64,000 nucleotides of DNA, taken from positions 496,001 through 560,000 of the forward strand of contig NZ_JAHDAU010000002.1 of NCBI RefSeq assembly GCF_021991835.1. The letters are read 5' to 3'. The DNA comes from Polaribacter sargassicola (GTDB taxonomy: Bacteria > Bacteroidota > Bacteroidia > Flavobacteriales > Flavobacteriaceae). This document shows, in pieces, positions 19,285 to 27,665 of the stretch. The position numbers and the translations under genes are program-made. Within the stretch, counting starts at the first letter, position 1. Each line of letters opens with the position of its first letter. The notes below the pieces were generated by a model. The model saw nothing but the letters and a program-made list of their open reading frames with translations. It did no database searches and had not been told where the DNA came from.

Positions 19285-19974
19285 TTATAATGTATTCTTG
19301 AAACTTTTTACTTCATTAATATTTTTTAATCCTGGCTTAATTTCAAATTTACTGTTTACATCTAATGCATAAATTGGTAAATTTGATTTTACTATTTTTT
19401 TAACTTCTTCTACATCTTCCAAACCAATTCCGCCACTTAAAAAGAATGGTTTATCAAAAGGATATTTCTCTAAAACAGACCAATCAAATTTTGTTCCGTT
19501 ACCTCCTCGTTCTTTACCTTTTGTATCAAACAAAAAGAAGTCTACAACATCTAAATAAGGTTTTAAAACATCAAAATTAAACTCATCTTTAATGCCAAAA
19601 ACTTTAATAATTTCTATTTCATTTTTAGAAATATAATGCTGATTCTTTTTCTTTTTGATACTTTTATTTTCTTCAATCTTTAGTTCTCTACTGCGCTCTA
19701 ACTGATGTTTTAATTCTTTTATATACGCTACAGACTCATCTCCATGTAATTGAATAGCTTCTAATCTATACTCTTCTACTAAAGAAATTACAATCTCCTT
19801 ATATTCATTAACAAAAACACCTGTTTTTTTAATTGAATTTGAAAATTCTGGAATGATTCCTTCAAAATTTCTTTTTGATTTTTCATAGAAAATAAAGCCC
19901 AAATAATCTGGTTGCAAATCTGCAACTTGTTGGATATTTTCTACATATTTCATTCCGCAAACTTTCAGCTTCAT
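19285..19974 (-). CDS. trpF: Phosphoribosylanthranilate isomerase with an internal insertion
   Basis: 229 residues, about 25-30 longer than typical TrpF. It isomerises phosphoribosylanthranilate to CdRP. VCGMK near the start holds the catalytic Cys (about residue 6), [19 protein letters not shown] holds the catalytic Asp (about 150-168) and FFLSGGIG binds phosphate. Between EAIQLHGDE (about 73-81) and [11 protein letters not shown] (about 122) lies a lysine-rich stretch including [19 protein letters not shown] (about 92-110) with no counterpart in ordinary TrpF. Its DNA carries a degenerate copy (19687-19700) of the palindromic repeat found intact at 24071-24117. The frame is intact, so the enzyme is probably functional. 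Confidence 0.93.
   Translation of the reverse strand: MKLKVCGMKYVENIQQVADLQPDYLGFIFYEKSKRNFEGIIPEFSNSIKKTGVFVNEYKEIVISLVEEYRLEAIQLHGDESVAYIKELKHQLERSRELKIEENKSIKKKKNQHYISKNEIEIIKVFGIKDEFNFDVLKPYLDVVDFFLFDTKGKERGGNGTKFDWSVLEKYPFDKPFFLSGGIGLEDVEEVKKIVKSNLPIYALDVNSKFEIKPGLKNINEVKSFKNTL
19687..19700. repeat. Degenerate REP-like arm inside trpF
   Basis: TCTACTGCGCTCTA matches 12 of 14 positions of TCGACTGCGCTCGA, an arm of the inverted repeat at 24071-24117. On the minus strand both sites also share a following AATAAAAGTATC-like spacer. It is translated within the TrpF insertion. Confidence 0.6.
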
Positions 19975-20019
19975 ATTTTTATTTTATTGTTGTTACTTGC
20001 AGTGTTTTTCGACTTTAGA

Positions 20020-20070
20020 AGAAATTTTGTTCTCGATACAAATTTTTCGTTCTTCAAAATTCACTCGAAC
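20020..20070. repeat. Interspersed repeat fragment between trpC and trpF
   Basis: The segment contains TTCTCGATAC and AAAATTCACTCGAA. The latter 14-mer (20056-20069) recurs exactly at 53322-53335 in the larger inverted-repeat element upstream of the M56 genes. It occupies the 104-bp trpC-trpF spacer; most other spacers in the operon are overlaps. Confidence 0.6.
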
Positions 20071-20078
20071 TGACATAA

Positions 20079-20867
20079 CTATCTAATTTGATTGATAAAA
20101 TCTTGACAAGCTTCTCCTGGATTGTCTGTTTTCATAAAATTTTCTCCAATTAAAAAACCTTGAAAACCAAACTCTTTTAAACCTGTAATAATTTTTGGAT
20201 CAGAAATTCCGCTTTCAGAAACTTTAATACACGTATCTGGTATTTTACTTGCTAATTTTATAGAATGCTCTAAATCAACCTCAAAAGTTTTTAAATTTCT
20301 GTTATTAATTCCGATAATTTTATTGTCTAAATCGCTAATTTTATCTAAATCTTCTTGCGTATGCACTTCATATAAAACCTCTAAACCTAAATCTACTGCT
20401 AAGTTTCCGTAGTTTTTTAATTCTGTTGCTGTTAAACAAGATGCTATTAATAAAATTACATCTGCACCAATTGCTTTTGCTTCTACAATTTGAAATCCAT
20501 CAACAATAAAATCTTTTCTTAAGATTGGTTTTTGTTGATTAATTACTCTCGCCTCCATTAAATCTGCCATTGTTCCTCCAAAAAATGAAGTATCGGTTAA
20601 AATAGATTGTGCCGCAACATTTGCATCTAAATATCCATTAGTTACTTCTGCTATAGTTGCTTTATCATTTATAATTCCTTTTGATGGAGATTGGCGTTTA
20701 TATTCTGCTATAATTCCTGTAGAACCTACTTCTAATAAAGATTTTTTTAACGAAAATGTAGTTCTACCAAAACTAGGACTTTCTACTAATTTCTTTACAG
20801 GAACCTCTGCTTTTATCTTTGCAACTTCCTTCTTTTTAAATGCGATTATTTTATCTAAAATTGTCAT
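20079..20867 (-). CDS. trpC: Indole-3-glycerol phosphate synthase
   Basis: 262 residues, full length. It decarboxylates and cyclises CdRP. IIAEYKRQSPSKG (catalytic Lys region, about 53-65), the catalytic Lys in PILRKDFIVD (about 113), GINNRNLKTFEVD (about 180) and SESGI (about 213) are all present. It is the fourth structural gene of the operon, separated from trpD by 145 bp and from trpF by 104 bp. Confidence 0.97.
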   Translation of the reverse strand: MTILDKIIAFKKKEVAKIKAEVPVKKLVESPSFGRTTFSLKKSLLEVGSTGIIAEYKRQSPSKGIINDKATIAEVTNGYLDANVAAQSILTDTSFFGGTMADLMEARVINQQKPILRKDFIVDGFQIVEAKAIGADVILLIASCLTATELKNYGNLAVDLGLEVLYEVHTQEDLDKISDLDNKIIGINNRNLKTFEVDLEHSIKLASKIPDTCIKVSESGISDPKIITGLKEFGFQGFLIGENFMKTDNPGEACQDFINQIR

Positions 20868-21012
20868 ATAAATAATTATGAATTCTAAATTAAGAATTAG
20901 GATTTTATGTTTCTATGCAAAATTATGGCTTTTGATTTGAATAATGTTATTCTTTTTTATCAGTCGTAATTTCTAAATCTGTAATTGTTAATTATTTTTC
21001 TTTTTTATCACT

Positions 21013-22002
21013 TTAAATACTTACTAATTTTTCTAATGTTTGCTTTGCTTTTAATCCAAATAATGAATCTTTTGCTTCATTAAAAGCGGTTTCAAAAGAC
21101 TTATTTTCATCTACAATAGTTAATGCAAAAGCGGCATTTGTTAAAACAACATTATTTTGCGCTTCGGTTCCATTTCCTTCTAAAATAGATTTGAAAATTT
21201 TTGCTGCATCTGCTACAGAACTTCCTCCAAATATTTCTGATTGTTGAATTCTTTTTTGTCCTAAATCTTCTGGATTTATCAATTGTTCTCCGTTTTTAGT
21301 AAACAATTTAAATGCGCTTGTTAACGAAATTTCATCATATCCATCTAAAGCATGAATAATTCCGTAATTGATATTTTCTTCTTGTAAAATATAGTTGTAA
21401 AAACGTGCAACTTCTAAATTAAAAGTACCTAACATGTGGTTTTTTGGAGAACTCGGATTTACTAAAGGCCCCAACATATTAAAAAATGTTTTTAAAGCTA
21501 AAGCTTTTCTTGTTGGCCCAACAGCTTTCATTGCCGGATGAAATTTTGGTGCATGTAAAAAACAAATATTTGCTTTTTCTAAATGTTCTTTTAAAACGTT
21601 TTCATCATTTGTAAATTTATAACCAAAACTTTCTAACATGTCTGAAGAACCCGATTGAGAAGACACCGAATAGTTACCATGTTTTGCTACTTTTTGTCCT
21701 GTACCAGCAACAATAAATGATGTTAGGGTTGATATGTTAAACGTGTCTTTTCCGTCTCCGCCAGTACCAACAATATCTATAGTATTGTAATCAGATAGAT
21801 CTACTTTTATTGATAGTTCTTTTAATGCATCTCTAAAACCAGCCAATTCATCTACAGTAATTGGGCGCATCATAAAAACTGTCATAAAAGATGCTAAATG
21901 AGCATCATTATATTTTTCTGAAGCAATATCTTTTAAGATTTGTGTTGCTTCTGATTTAGACAATCTTTCGTGATTATATAATTTATTTAAAATTGCTTTC
22001 AT
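21013..22002 (-). CDS. trpD: Anthranilate phosphoribosyltransferase
   Basis: 329 residues. It transfers the phosphoribosyl group of PRPP to anthranilate. DIVGTGGDGKDTFNIST (PRPP loop, about 78-94), KHGNYSVSSQSGSSD (about 107-121), HPAMKAVGPTRKAL and FNMLGPLVNPS are family motifs. Usual KHGNR is KHGNY here. Its ATG overlaps the trpG stop (TAATG at 22000-22004), implying translational coupling. Confidence 0.96.
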   Translation of the reverse strand: MKAILNKLYNHERLSKSEATQILKDIASEKYNDAHLASFMTVFMMRPITVDELAGFRDALKELSIKVDLSDYNTIDIVGTGGDGKDTFNISTLTSFIVAGTGQKVAKHGNYSVSSQSGSSDMLESFGYKFTNDENVLKEHLEKANICFLHAPKFHPAMKAVGPTRKALALKTFFNMLGPLVNPSSPKNHMLGTFNLEVARFYNYILQEENINYGIIHALDGYDEISLTSAFKLFTKNGEQLINPEDLGQKRIQQSEIFGGSSVADAAKIFKSILEGNGTEAQNNVVLTNAAFALTIVDENKSFETAFNEAKDSLFGLKAKQTLEKLVSI

Positions 22003-22577
22003 TACGAATTAGCATTGATAAAATTAGTAACTAATTGCTCTCCTACATCTGTTAAAATAGATTCTGGATGAAACTGAACTGCAGAAATTGGATAAACAGT
22101 ATGTTCTATTGCTTGTATTAATCCGTCTTCATCTCTTGCAGTAACTTTTAATTCTTCTGGAAAACCTTTATCTGTTGCTGCCCAAGAATGATAACGTGCT
22201 GCTAAAAATGTTTCTGAAACATCTTTAAAAATAGTTGCATTTTTATCTGTTACTTTCATTTCTGTAGCAACTCCATGAAAAACATCGTTTAAATTGATGA
22301 TTTTACCACCAAAAACTTCTGTAATTGCTTGCAAACCTAAACAAACTCCAAAAATAGGTTTTACACCTGCATAGGTTTTAATTACATCTTTTAAGATTCC
22401 TGCTTCATCTGGAATTCCTGGTCCGGGAGACAACATAATCATATCGTAATTTGCAACATCTGCAACGCTAATTTCATCATTTCTATAAACTGCAGGAAAT
22501 TTTCCTGTAATTTTTTCTACCATATGAACCAAGTTATAGGTAAACGAATCGTAATTATCTAAAATTAATATTTTCAT
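22002..22577 (-). CDS. trpG: Anthranilate synthase glutamine amidotransferase component
   Basis: 191 residues from ATG at 22577 (MKILILDNYDSFTYNL). A TTG at 22586 adds only MRN and is less likely. It is a class-I glutaminase that supplies ammonia to TrpE: LSPGPGIP (about 53), nucleophile Cys in GVCLGLQ (about 81) and HPESI (about 170). It is the only such subunit seen here, so it may also serve aminobenzoate synthesis. It is separated from trpE by an 85-bp spacer filled by a conserved repeat (22590-22666). Confidence 0.96.
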   Translation of the reverse strand: MKILILDNYDSFTYNLVHMVEKITGKFPAVYRNDEISVADVANYDMIMLSPGPGIPDEAGILKDVIKTYAGVKPIFGVCLGLQAITEVFGGKIINLNDVFHGVATEMKVTDKNATIFKDVSETFLAARYHSWAATDKGFPEELKVTARDEDGLIQAIEHTVYPISAVQFHPESILTDVGEQLVTNFINANS

Positions 22578-22589
22578 ATTTCTCAATTT

Positions 22590-22666
22590 GCGTTAGGGAT
22601 TGAAACGGCATCCTTTTTTCTTTTTCGGAAAAAAGATATAGTGGAAAGCCCGCTCGAACGCCCTAA
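22590..22666. repeat. Structured interspersed element between trpE and trpG
   Basis: The plus strand runs from GCGTTAGGGATTGAAACGGC to GGAAAGCCCGCTCGAACGCC. Outer GCGTT/AACGC can pair, and an inner CTTTTTC-GG-GAAAAAAG type hairpin is strong. I remember near-identical elements as frequent in Flavobacteriia genomes, which is from memory and unsearched. The trpE stop codon lies inside its edge, so it would be transcribed within the trp mRNA. Confidence 0.7.
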
Positions 22667-24054
22667 ATATTCTCTGCTAAAATCAACGCTTTTTTTAACG
22701 CTGCTAATTTATTATTTACTTCTTGTAATTCTTTTTCTTCGTCGGAATGAATTACAATTCCTGCGCCTGCTTGGTAATACAAAACGTTGTTTTTACTTAC
22801 AAAACTACGAATTGCAATTGCCAAATTAACAGAACCGTCTAAACCAATAATACCTACTGCACCACCATAAAAACCTCTAGATTGATTTTCGTATGTATCT
22901 ATTAATTGCATTGCTTTGTACTTTGGTGCACCACTTAACGTACCTGCCGGAAAAGTATCTCCAACAATTTCTATGGGATTTCCTTTTAATTGACCAGAAA
23001 CTGTAGAAACTAAATGAATTACATGGCTAAAATACTGCACCTCTTTAAAAACCTCAACTTCTACATTATCTGCATGTTTGCTTAAATCGTTACGTGCTAA
23101 ATCTACCAACATTACATGTTCTGCAGTTTCTTTTTTATCTGCAGATAGTTTTTTACCTAACTGAATGTCTTTTGCCATATCTCCAGTTCTTCTAAAAGTA
23201 CCAGCAATTGGGTTTATAGTTGCTTTACCTGCAGACACTTTAATTTGTGCTTCTGGTGATGAACCCATCAATTTAAAAGAACCGTAATCGAAAAAGAACA
23301 AATATGGCGACGGATTTATAGAGCGTAATGCTCTGTACACATTAAATTCATCTCCTTTAAATTTTTGTTGAAATTGGCGTGATAAAACCAACTGAAAAAC
23401 GTCTCCTCTTTTACAGTGTGCTTTTGCTTTACGTACGTATTCTATAAATTCTTCTCCTTTTACGTTAGAAGTTTCTTCTCCAACAATTTCAAAACTTTGT
23501 GTATTAAATGCTTGTGCATCTATAATTGTTTCAATTTCTTTAATACAAGATTCCTTTCCTTCTTCAATATTCTCTATTAAAACCATTTCATCATTAAAAT
23601 GATTAATAGCAATAATAAATCTGTAAAAACTATATTGTAGTAACGGAATTGCAGAAGGTGCTTCTTTTACTTTTAAATCTAAATTTTCGAAATACTGAAC
23701 AGAATCATAGGTTGTGTAACCATACAAACCGTTAAATGATTTTATCTCTGACGGGCAATCTAATTCGATTGCTTTGCTGTAGCTTTCAAAAATTTCATTA
23801 AAATCTCTTCCTATTTTTTTATTTTCTAACTCAACGCCTTTATGCGAAAAACTTAAATGATGATTTTCTGCTTTAATAGAAATAATAGGATCTATAGCAA
23901 TAAACGTATAACTTTCGTCTTTACTATGATAATCTGAACCTTCTAAAAGTAGCGTGTTTGCATATCTATCTCTAAAACGCAAATACAAACCTACCGGAGT
24001 AACTGTATCTGCCATTTTTGTTTTAGAAATTGTTTTAAATTGTATTTTTTTCAT
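22663..24054 (-). CDS. trpE: Anthranilate synthase component I
   Basis: 463 residues. It converts chorismate to anthranilate using ammonia from TrpG. The N-terminal LLEGSDYHS (about 36-44) corresponds to the LLES-type Trp feedback site, with Gly instead of Ser at the fourth position. The chorismate-binding half has SPYLFFFDYG, GSSPEAQ, PIAGTFRR, VDLARNDLS and GTLSGAPKYKAM. It is first in the operon, 178 bp downstream of the leader-peptide stop codon. Expression should depend on read-through of the attenuator at 24162-24192. Confidence 0.97.
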   Translation of the reverse strand: MKKIQFKTISKTKMADTVTPVGLYLRFRDRYANTLLLEGSDYHSKDESYTFIAIDPIISIKAENHHLSFSHKGVELENKKIGRDFNEIFESYSKAIELDCPSEIKSFNGLYGYTTYDSVQYFENLDLKVKEAPSAIPLLQYSFYRFIIAINHFNDEMVLIENIEEGKESCIKEIETIIDAQAFNTQSFEIVGEETSNVKGEEFIEYVRKAKAHCKRGDVFQLVLSRQFQQKFKGDEFNVYRALRSINPSPYLFFFDYGSFKLMGSSPEAQIKVSAGKATINPIAGTFRRTGDMAKDIQLGKKLSADKKETAEHVMLVDLARNDLSKHADNVEVEVFKEVQYFSHVIHLVSTVSGQLKGNPIEIVGDTFPAGTLSGAPKYKAMQLIDTYENQSRGFYGGAVGIIGLDGSVNLAIAIRSFVSKNNVLYYQAGAGIVIHSDEEKELQEVNNKLAALKKALILAENI

Positions 24055-24070
24055 CTTCCTTTTTGTCTGA

Positions 24071-24117
24071 CCGAGCGCAGTCGATACTTTTTATTAACCT
24101 CTCGACTGCGCTCGAGG
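24071..24117. repeat. REP-like inverted repeat in the trpE 5' untranslated region
   Basis: Perfect 13-bp arms CGAGCGCAGTCGA (24072-24084) and TCGACTGCGCTCG (24102-24114) enclose a 17-nt AT-rich spacer. It is markedly GC-richer than its surroundings. It lies between the attenuator terminator and the trpE start. Confidence 0.85.
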
Positions 24118-24161
24118 GGAACATTTATTTTATTTAATTTAGATGATTAAAAAATCATCAT

Positions 24162-24192
24162 AAAAAAAAGGCTTATCGTGAGATAAGCCTTT
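24162..24192 (-). terminator. trp attenuator terminator
   Basis: On the minus strand a perfect 11-bp stem AAAGGCTTATC / GATAAGCCTTT with loop TCAC is followed by a run of U. It lies 40 nt after the leader-peptide stop. The segment GTGAGAACTAAACC (24216-24229) can pair with GGCTTATCTCAC (24178-24189) through 11 base pairs with a 2-nt bulge and one mismatch. This would break the terminator and act as antiterminator. Confidence 0.9.
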
Positions 24193-24232
24193 GATTGATA
24201 TATTATATACATACAGGTTTAGTTCTCACTTA

Positions 24233-24280
24233 TTAGATAAGAGAGTTCCACCACCAAGTATTGTTTGTATTGTGTTTCAT
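24233..24280 (-). CDS. trpL: trp operon leader peptide
   Basis: The frame ATG...TAA encodes MKHNTNNTWWWNSLI, 15 residues with three consecutive TGG codons (24248-24256). It begins 11 nt after the -7 box at 24291-24298 and is followed by mutually exclusive antiterminator and terminator structures. This is the classic ribosome-mediated attenuation layout: stalling at Trp codons leaves the antiterminator strand free, while reaching the stop codon masks it. Sequence evidence is direct; the mechanism is inferred from known trp and his leaders. Confidence 0.9.
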   Translation of the reverse strand: MKHNTNNTWWWNSLI

Positions 24281-24290
24281 AATTGTGTTA

Positions 24291-24320
24291 CAAAAATAAC
24301 ATAGATTTTTGATTAAACAA
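24291..24320 (-). promoter_or_regulatory. trp operon promoter
   Basis: On the minus strand TTG (24318-24320), exactly 19 nt and TATTTTTG (24291-24298) form a textbook Bacteroidota promoter 10 nt before the leader ATG. It lies just upstream of the gatB-aspS stop at 24336, with no terminator between. Confidence 0.85.
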
Positions 24321-24335
24321 ACTTTATACAAAAAA

Positions 24336-27300
24336 TTATCTGATAATCTTTACATTCATCTCTTCTACTTTTTTATCAGATAAAATAGATGGTGCATTAA
24401 ATAATAAATCTTCAGAAGTTCCTGTTTTAGGGAAAGCCATAACTTCTCTAATAGAAGCTTTCTTTTCTAAAATCATCATTAATCTGTCTACTCCCCAAGC
24501 AATTCCTCCATGCGGTGGTGCTCCGTATTGAAAAGCTTTGTACATTGTACCAACACTTTTTATCATTTCTTCTTTATTGTAACCCATATTTTTATAGGTT
24601 GCTTCTAAAATTTCTGCTTTGTGTGCACGTACAGAACCTCCACCAATTTCGTAACCATTTAAGATTAAATCGTATTGCTGTGCAATAATAGTTCCTATTT
24701 CTTCATCCTTACCATTCATATGCTTTTCTAAATCATATACGGCTGGCATAGAAAAAGGATTGTGTGTAAACGTCCATCTTCCTTCATCCGTTTTTTCAAA
24801 CATCGGAAAATCTATTACCCAAGCTGGTCTTAATTCCTTTGGATTTATCAACTTTAACAAACGTCCCATTTCTTGACGAACAGCATCTAATGCTTTATTT
24901 GCTGTTGCATAATCTGCTGCAGAGAAAAACACAATATCTCCAACTTGAGCGTCTGTTGCTTTTATAATATTTGCAGCAATTTCTTCTCCTAAAAACTTAA
25001 TAATTGGCGATTGTAAATCGTTTTCATTTACAATAATATATGCCAAACCACCTAAACCGTTTTGTTGAGCAATACTTGTTAAACTCTCTATCTGACCTTT
25101 AGAAATTCTTTTTCCACCTTGTTCTTCTGCAGAAACTTTAATACACTTTACAATTCCACCTTCATCAATTGGTTTGCTAAAAACTTGAAAAGTGGTGTCT
25201 TTTACAATTTCTGTAATGTCTTGCATTTGCAAACCATAACGTAAATCTGGTCTATCACAACCATATTTATCCATTGCGTCTTTATATGTAATTACTTCAA
25301 ACGGACGTAAAATCCATTTTTTACCATAGATTTTTTTAACTACTTCATTAAACATTTTTGTGTTTAAATCTATAATTTGTTGCATACTTGCGTATGCCAT
25401 TTCTATATCTAATTGTGTAAACTCTGGCTGTCTGTCTCCACGAGAATCTTCATCTCTAAAACAACGTGCAATTTGAAAGTATTTTTCAAACCCACCAACC
25501 ATTAACATTTGCTTAAACTGCTGTGGTGCTTGTGGTAATGTGTAAAAAGAACCTGCTTGTTTTCTTGTTGGCACAATAAATTCTCTTGCTCCTTCATCTG
25601 TACCAGCAGTTAAAATTGGCGTTTCTATTTCTAAAAATTCCTCTTCGTCTAAAATATCTCTAAGTAATTTAATTACTCTGTGTCTGTTTACAATTGCTTT
25701 ACGAACCTCATCATTTCTATGATCTAAAAACTTATACTGAAAACGAGTTGTTTCATTCGTTTTCATGGCTCTTTTTATTTCAAAAGGCAATGTTTTAGAT
25801 AGGTTTAAAATTTCTAATGCAGATGTTTCTAATTCTAATTTACCAGTTCTTAAACCTGCATTGTAATCATCTTCATTTCTTTTAACAACAATTCCTTTTA
25901 CAGTAATAACAGTTTCTGGTTTTAGTTTTACCAATTCATCTAAATTAGGAAATGTTTCTCTACTTAAACGAACCTGAAAAATTTGATAACTAGAATCACG
26001 TAAATCAATAAAAATTAATTCTCCATGATCTCTAACACTTGCAACCCAACCAGATAAAGTTACCTCTTCTTTAATTGATGCTTCAGATAAATCTGATATT
26101 TTATGTGTTCTGTATTCGTCTTTTATAACAATAGGAACTTGTGCTAACTCTTCTTCTTTATTATTGGCTTTTTGCTTTTCTTTAGTTGTAGATTTACTTG
26201 CTTCTTCAACTTCAGCTACTTTTTCTGTTGCTCCAGAAAGTGCTTTTAAAATTCCTTCTCTAATTACTTTACCAGAAGCTCCTTTACCAATAATAGCAAT
26301 TACTTTACCAACTAAAATACCTGCTTTACCTTGGTTTCCTGCTTTAATATCATTTGCAATTGCTTTGTTTTCTTCAATAACTTTTGCAATAGCATCTTCT
26401 ATTTGAGATTCTGATATTGTATTTGCTTTAAAATATGCTGTATAGTCAAATTTAGGATTTTCTAATAACGATTTTATAGCATTTTGCGCTAAAACAATGG
26501 TTACTTTATCCTCTTTTAATAAAGAGAAAATAGTACTTAAATCTTTAATATTTTCAATACTAGAATATTCTTCTGGTTTTATATTGTTGGTTAATGTTTT
26601 TGCAACAAAAGACGGATCTTTAACCACATTATTAATAGCAACAAATGTTTCTGAACGTAAAGAATCTGCTGTAAAAAACTTTGCATCTTGAGGTAAAACG
26701 CCTCCTTCTATCAAAATAGATTCTACTGCAAAAGGCAAAGAGCTTACATTTACATCTATGCTTTCTACTACATTTTTAATACTAACAAAAGGCAAATCTG
26801 GTTCAGAAATAAAACGATAATCTGCTTCAAACTCTTTTTTACGCATTGTTTTGGTTTGCTTTAAATCTGCATCCCATAAAACCGTTGTTTGGTCTGGTCT
26901 AAACGCGTTATTTTCTATGTAATAATTTAATTGTTTTTCTATTTCTTCCTTTAAAGCATCTACCATAAACTTAAAAGAATTTAAGTTTTTGATTTCTGTT
27001 CTTGGGTTTAAATTATTACTATTTTTCTTTCTTAATGAAACAGAAACATCACTTTTAAACTCTCCTTTTTCTAAGTTTGCTTCAGAGATTTTTAAATTCT
27101 GAACAATTCTTTGAATGTATTGTGCATACGTAGAAGCATCTTCTATATTACGAATACATGGTTCTGTAACAATTTCAATTAAAGGTACACCTGCTTTATT
27201 AAAATCTACTAAAGAAACTTTCTTTTCGTGCATTAATTTTGCAGCATCTTCCTCTATGTGTACTTGTGTTAATTCTACTGTAAATTGGCTTCCATCATTT

Positions 27301-27665
27301 CTATAACAAGAAACTTGTCCGTCTGGAATTACAGGATTATGAAACTGCGTAATTTGAATATTCTTTGGATTGTCTGGGTACTCATAATGTTTACGATCCC
27401 AAGAAATTACTTCATTGTTAAAAGTAGATTTTACTGCTTTTCCAAAATAAATTGCTTTTGTAATTGCTTCTTTATTTATAGATGGTAAAACTCCCATTTG
27501 TCCTGTACAAACAGAACAAATATTTTTATTTGGTTCTTCTACTTCTTGATTTGCACAAGAACAGAATAACTTAGTTTTTGTATTTAATCGAACGTGTGTT
27601 TCTAAACCGATTACTAACTCTAAATCGTGCTTTTCAATCAACTTATTTAATTGTTCCAATTCCAT
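24336..27665 (-). CDS. gatB-aspS: GatB-AspRS fusion: amidotransferase subunit B joined to aspartyl-tRNA synthetase
   Basis: 1,109 residues in one uninterrupted frame. Residues 1 to about 485 are complete GatB: VIGLETHVRLNT, zinc cysteines CSC...CSVCTG (about 34-56), HYEYPDNPKNIQITQ, and a YqeY-like tail ending GKASGKVIREGI-type sequence. A charged linker (about 486-517, Lys/Glu/Ala rich) leads to complete bacterial AspRS: anticodon fold with RDHGELIFIDLRD (about 545), motif 2 FRDEDSRGDRQPEF, GAD insertion and motif 3 GGIAWGVDRLMMIL near the end. His in RDHG corresponds to the position that is His in non-discriminating bacterial AspRS and usually Leu in Asn-excluding ones (from memory). The product would aspartylate tRNA(Asn) and, with GatA/GatC, amidate it. 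It overlaps gatA by TAATG. Confidence 0.95.
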   Translation of the reverse strand: MELEQLNKLIEKHDLELVIGLETHVRLNTKTKLFCSCANQEVEEPNKNICSVCTGQMGVLPSINKEAITKAIYFGKAVKSTFNNEVISWDRKHYEYPDNPKNIQITQFHNPVIPDGQVSCYRNDGSQFTVELTQVHIEEDAAKLMHEKKVSLVDFNKAGVPLIEIVTEPCIRNIEDASTYAQYIQRIVQNLKISEANLEKGEFKSDVSVSLRKKNSNNLNPRTEIKNLNSFKFMVDALKEEIEKQLNYYIENNAFRPDQTTVLWDADLKQTKTMRKKEFEADYRFISEPDLPFVSIKNVVESIDVNVSSLPFAVESILIEGGVLPQDAKFFTADSLRSETFVAINNVVKDPSFVAKTLTNNIKPEEYSSIENIKDLSTIFSLLKEDKVTIVLAQNAIKSLLENPKFDYTAYFKANTISESQIEDAIAKVIEENKAIANDIKAGNQGKAGILVGKVIAIIGKGASGKVIREGILKALSGATEKVAEVEEASKSTTKEKQKANNKEEELAQVPIVIKDEYRTHKISDLSEASIKEEVTLSGWVASVRDHGELIFIDLRDSSYQIFQVRLSRETFPNLDELVKLKPETVITVKGIVVKRNEDDYNAGLRTGKLELETSALEILNLSKTLPFEIKRAMKTNETTRFQYKFLDHRNDEVRKAIVNRHRVIKLLRDILDEEEFLEIETPILTAGTDEGAREFIVPTRKQAGSFYTLPQAPQQFKQMLMVGGFEKYFQIARCFRDEDSRGDRQPEFTQLDIEMAYASMQQIIDLNTKMFNEVVKKIYGKKWILRPFEVITYKDAMDKYGCDRPDLRYGLQMQDITEIVKDTTFQVFSKPIDEGGIVKCIKVSAEEQGGKRISKGQIESLTSIAQQNGLGGLAYIIVNENDLQSPIIKFLGEEIAANIIKATDAQVGDIVFFSAADYATANKALDAVRQEMGRLLKLINPKELRPAWVIDFPMFEKTDEGRWTFTHNPFSMPAVYDLEKHMNGKDEEIGTIIAQQYDLILNGYEIGGGSVRAHKAEILEATYKNMGYNKEEMIKSVGTMYKAFQYGAPPHGGIAWGVDRLMMILEKKASIREVMAFPKTGTSEDLLFNAPSILSDKKVEEMNVKIIR

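Noticed and set aside
20868..21012. Possible regulatory element in the trpC-trpD spacer (GAATTC/AAGAATTA repeats)
   Set aside because: Short simple-sequence similarity only; no stable hairpin, leader peptide or terminator.
26164..27488. Open frames antisense to gatB-aspS
   Set aside because: They are shadows of a strongly coding gene with complete family motifs and have no start signals of their own.
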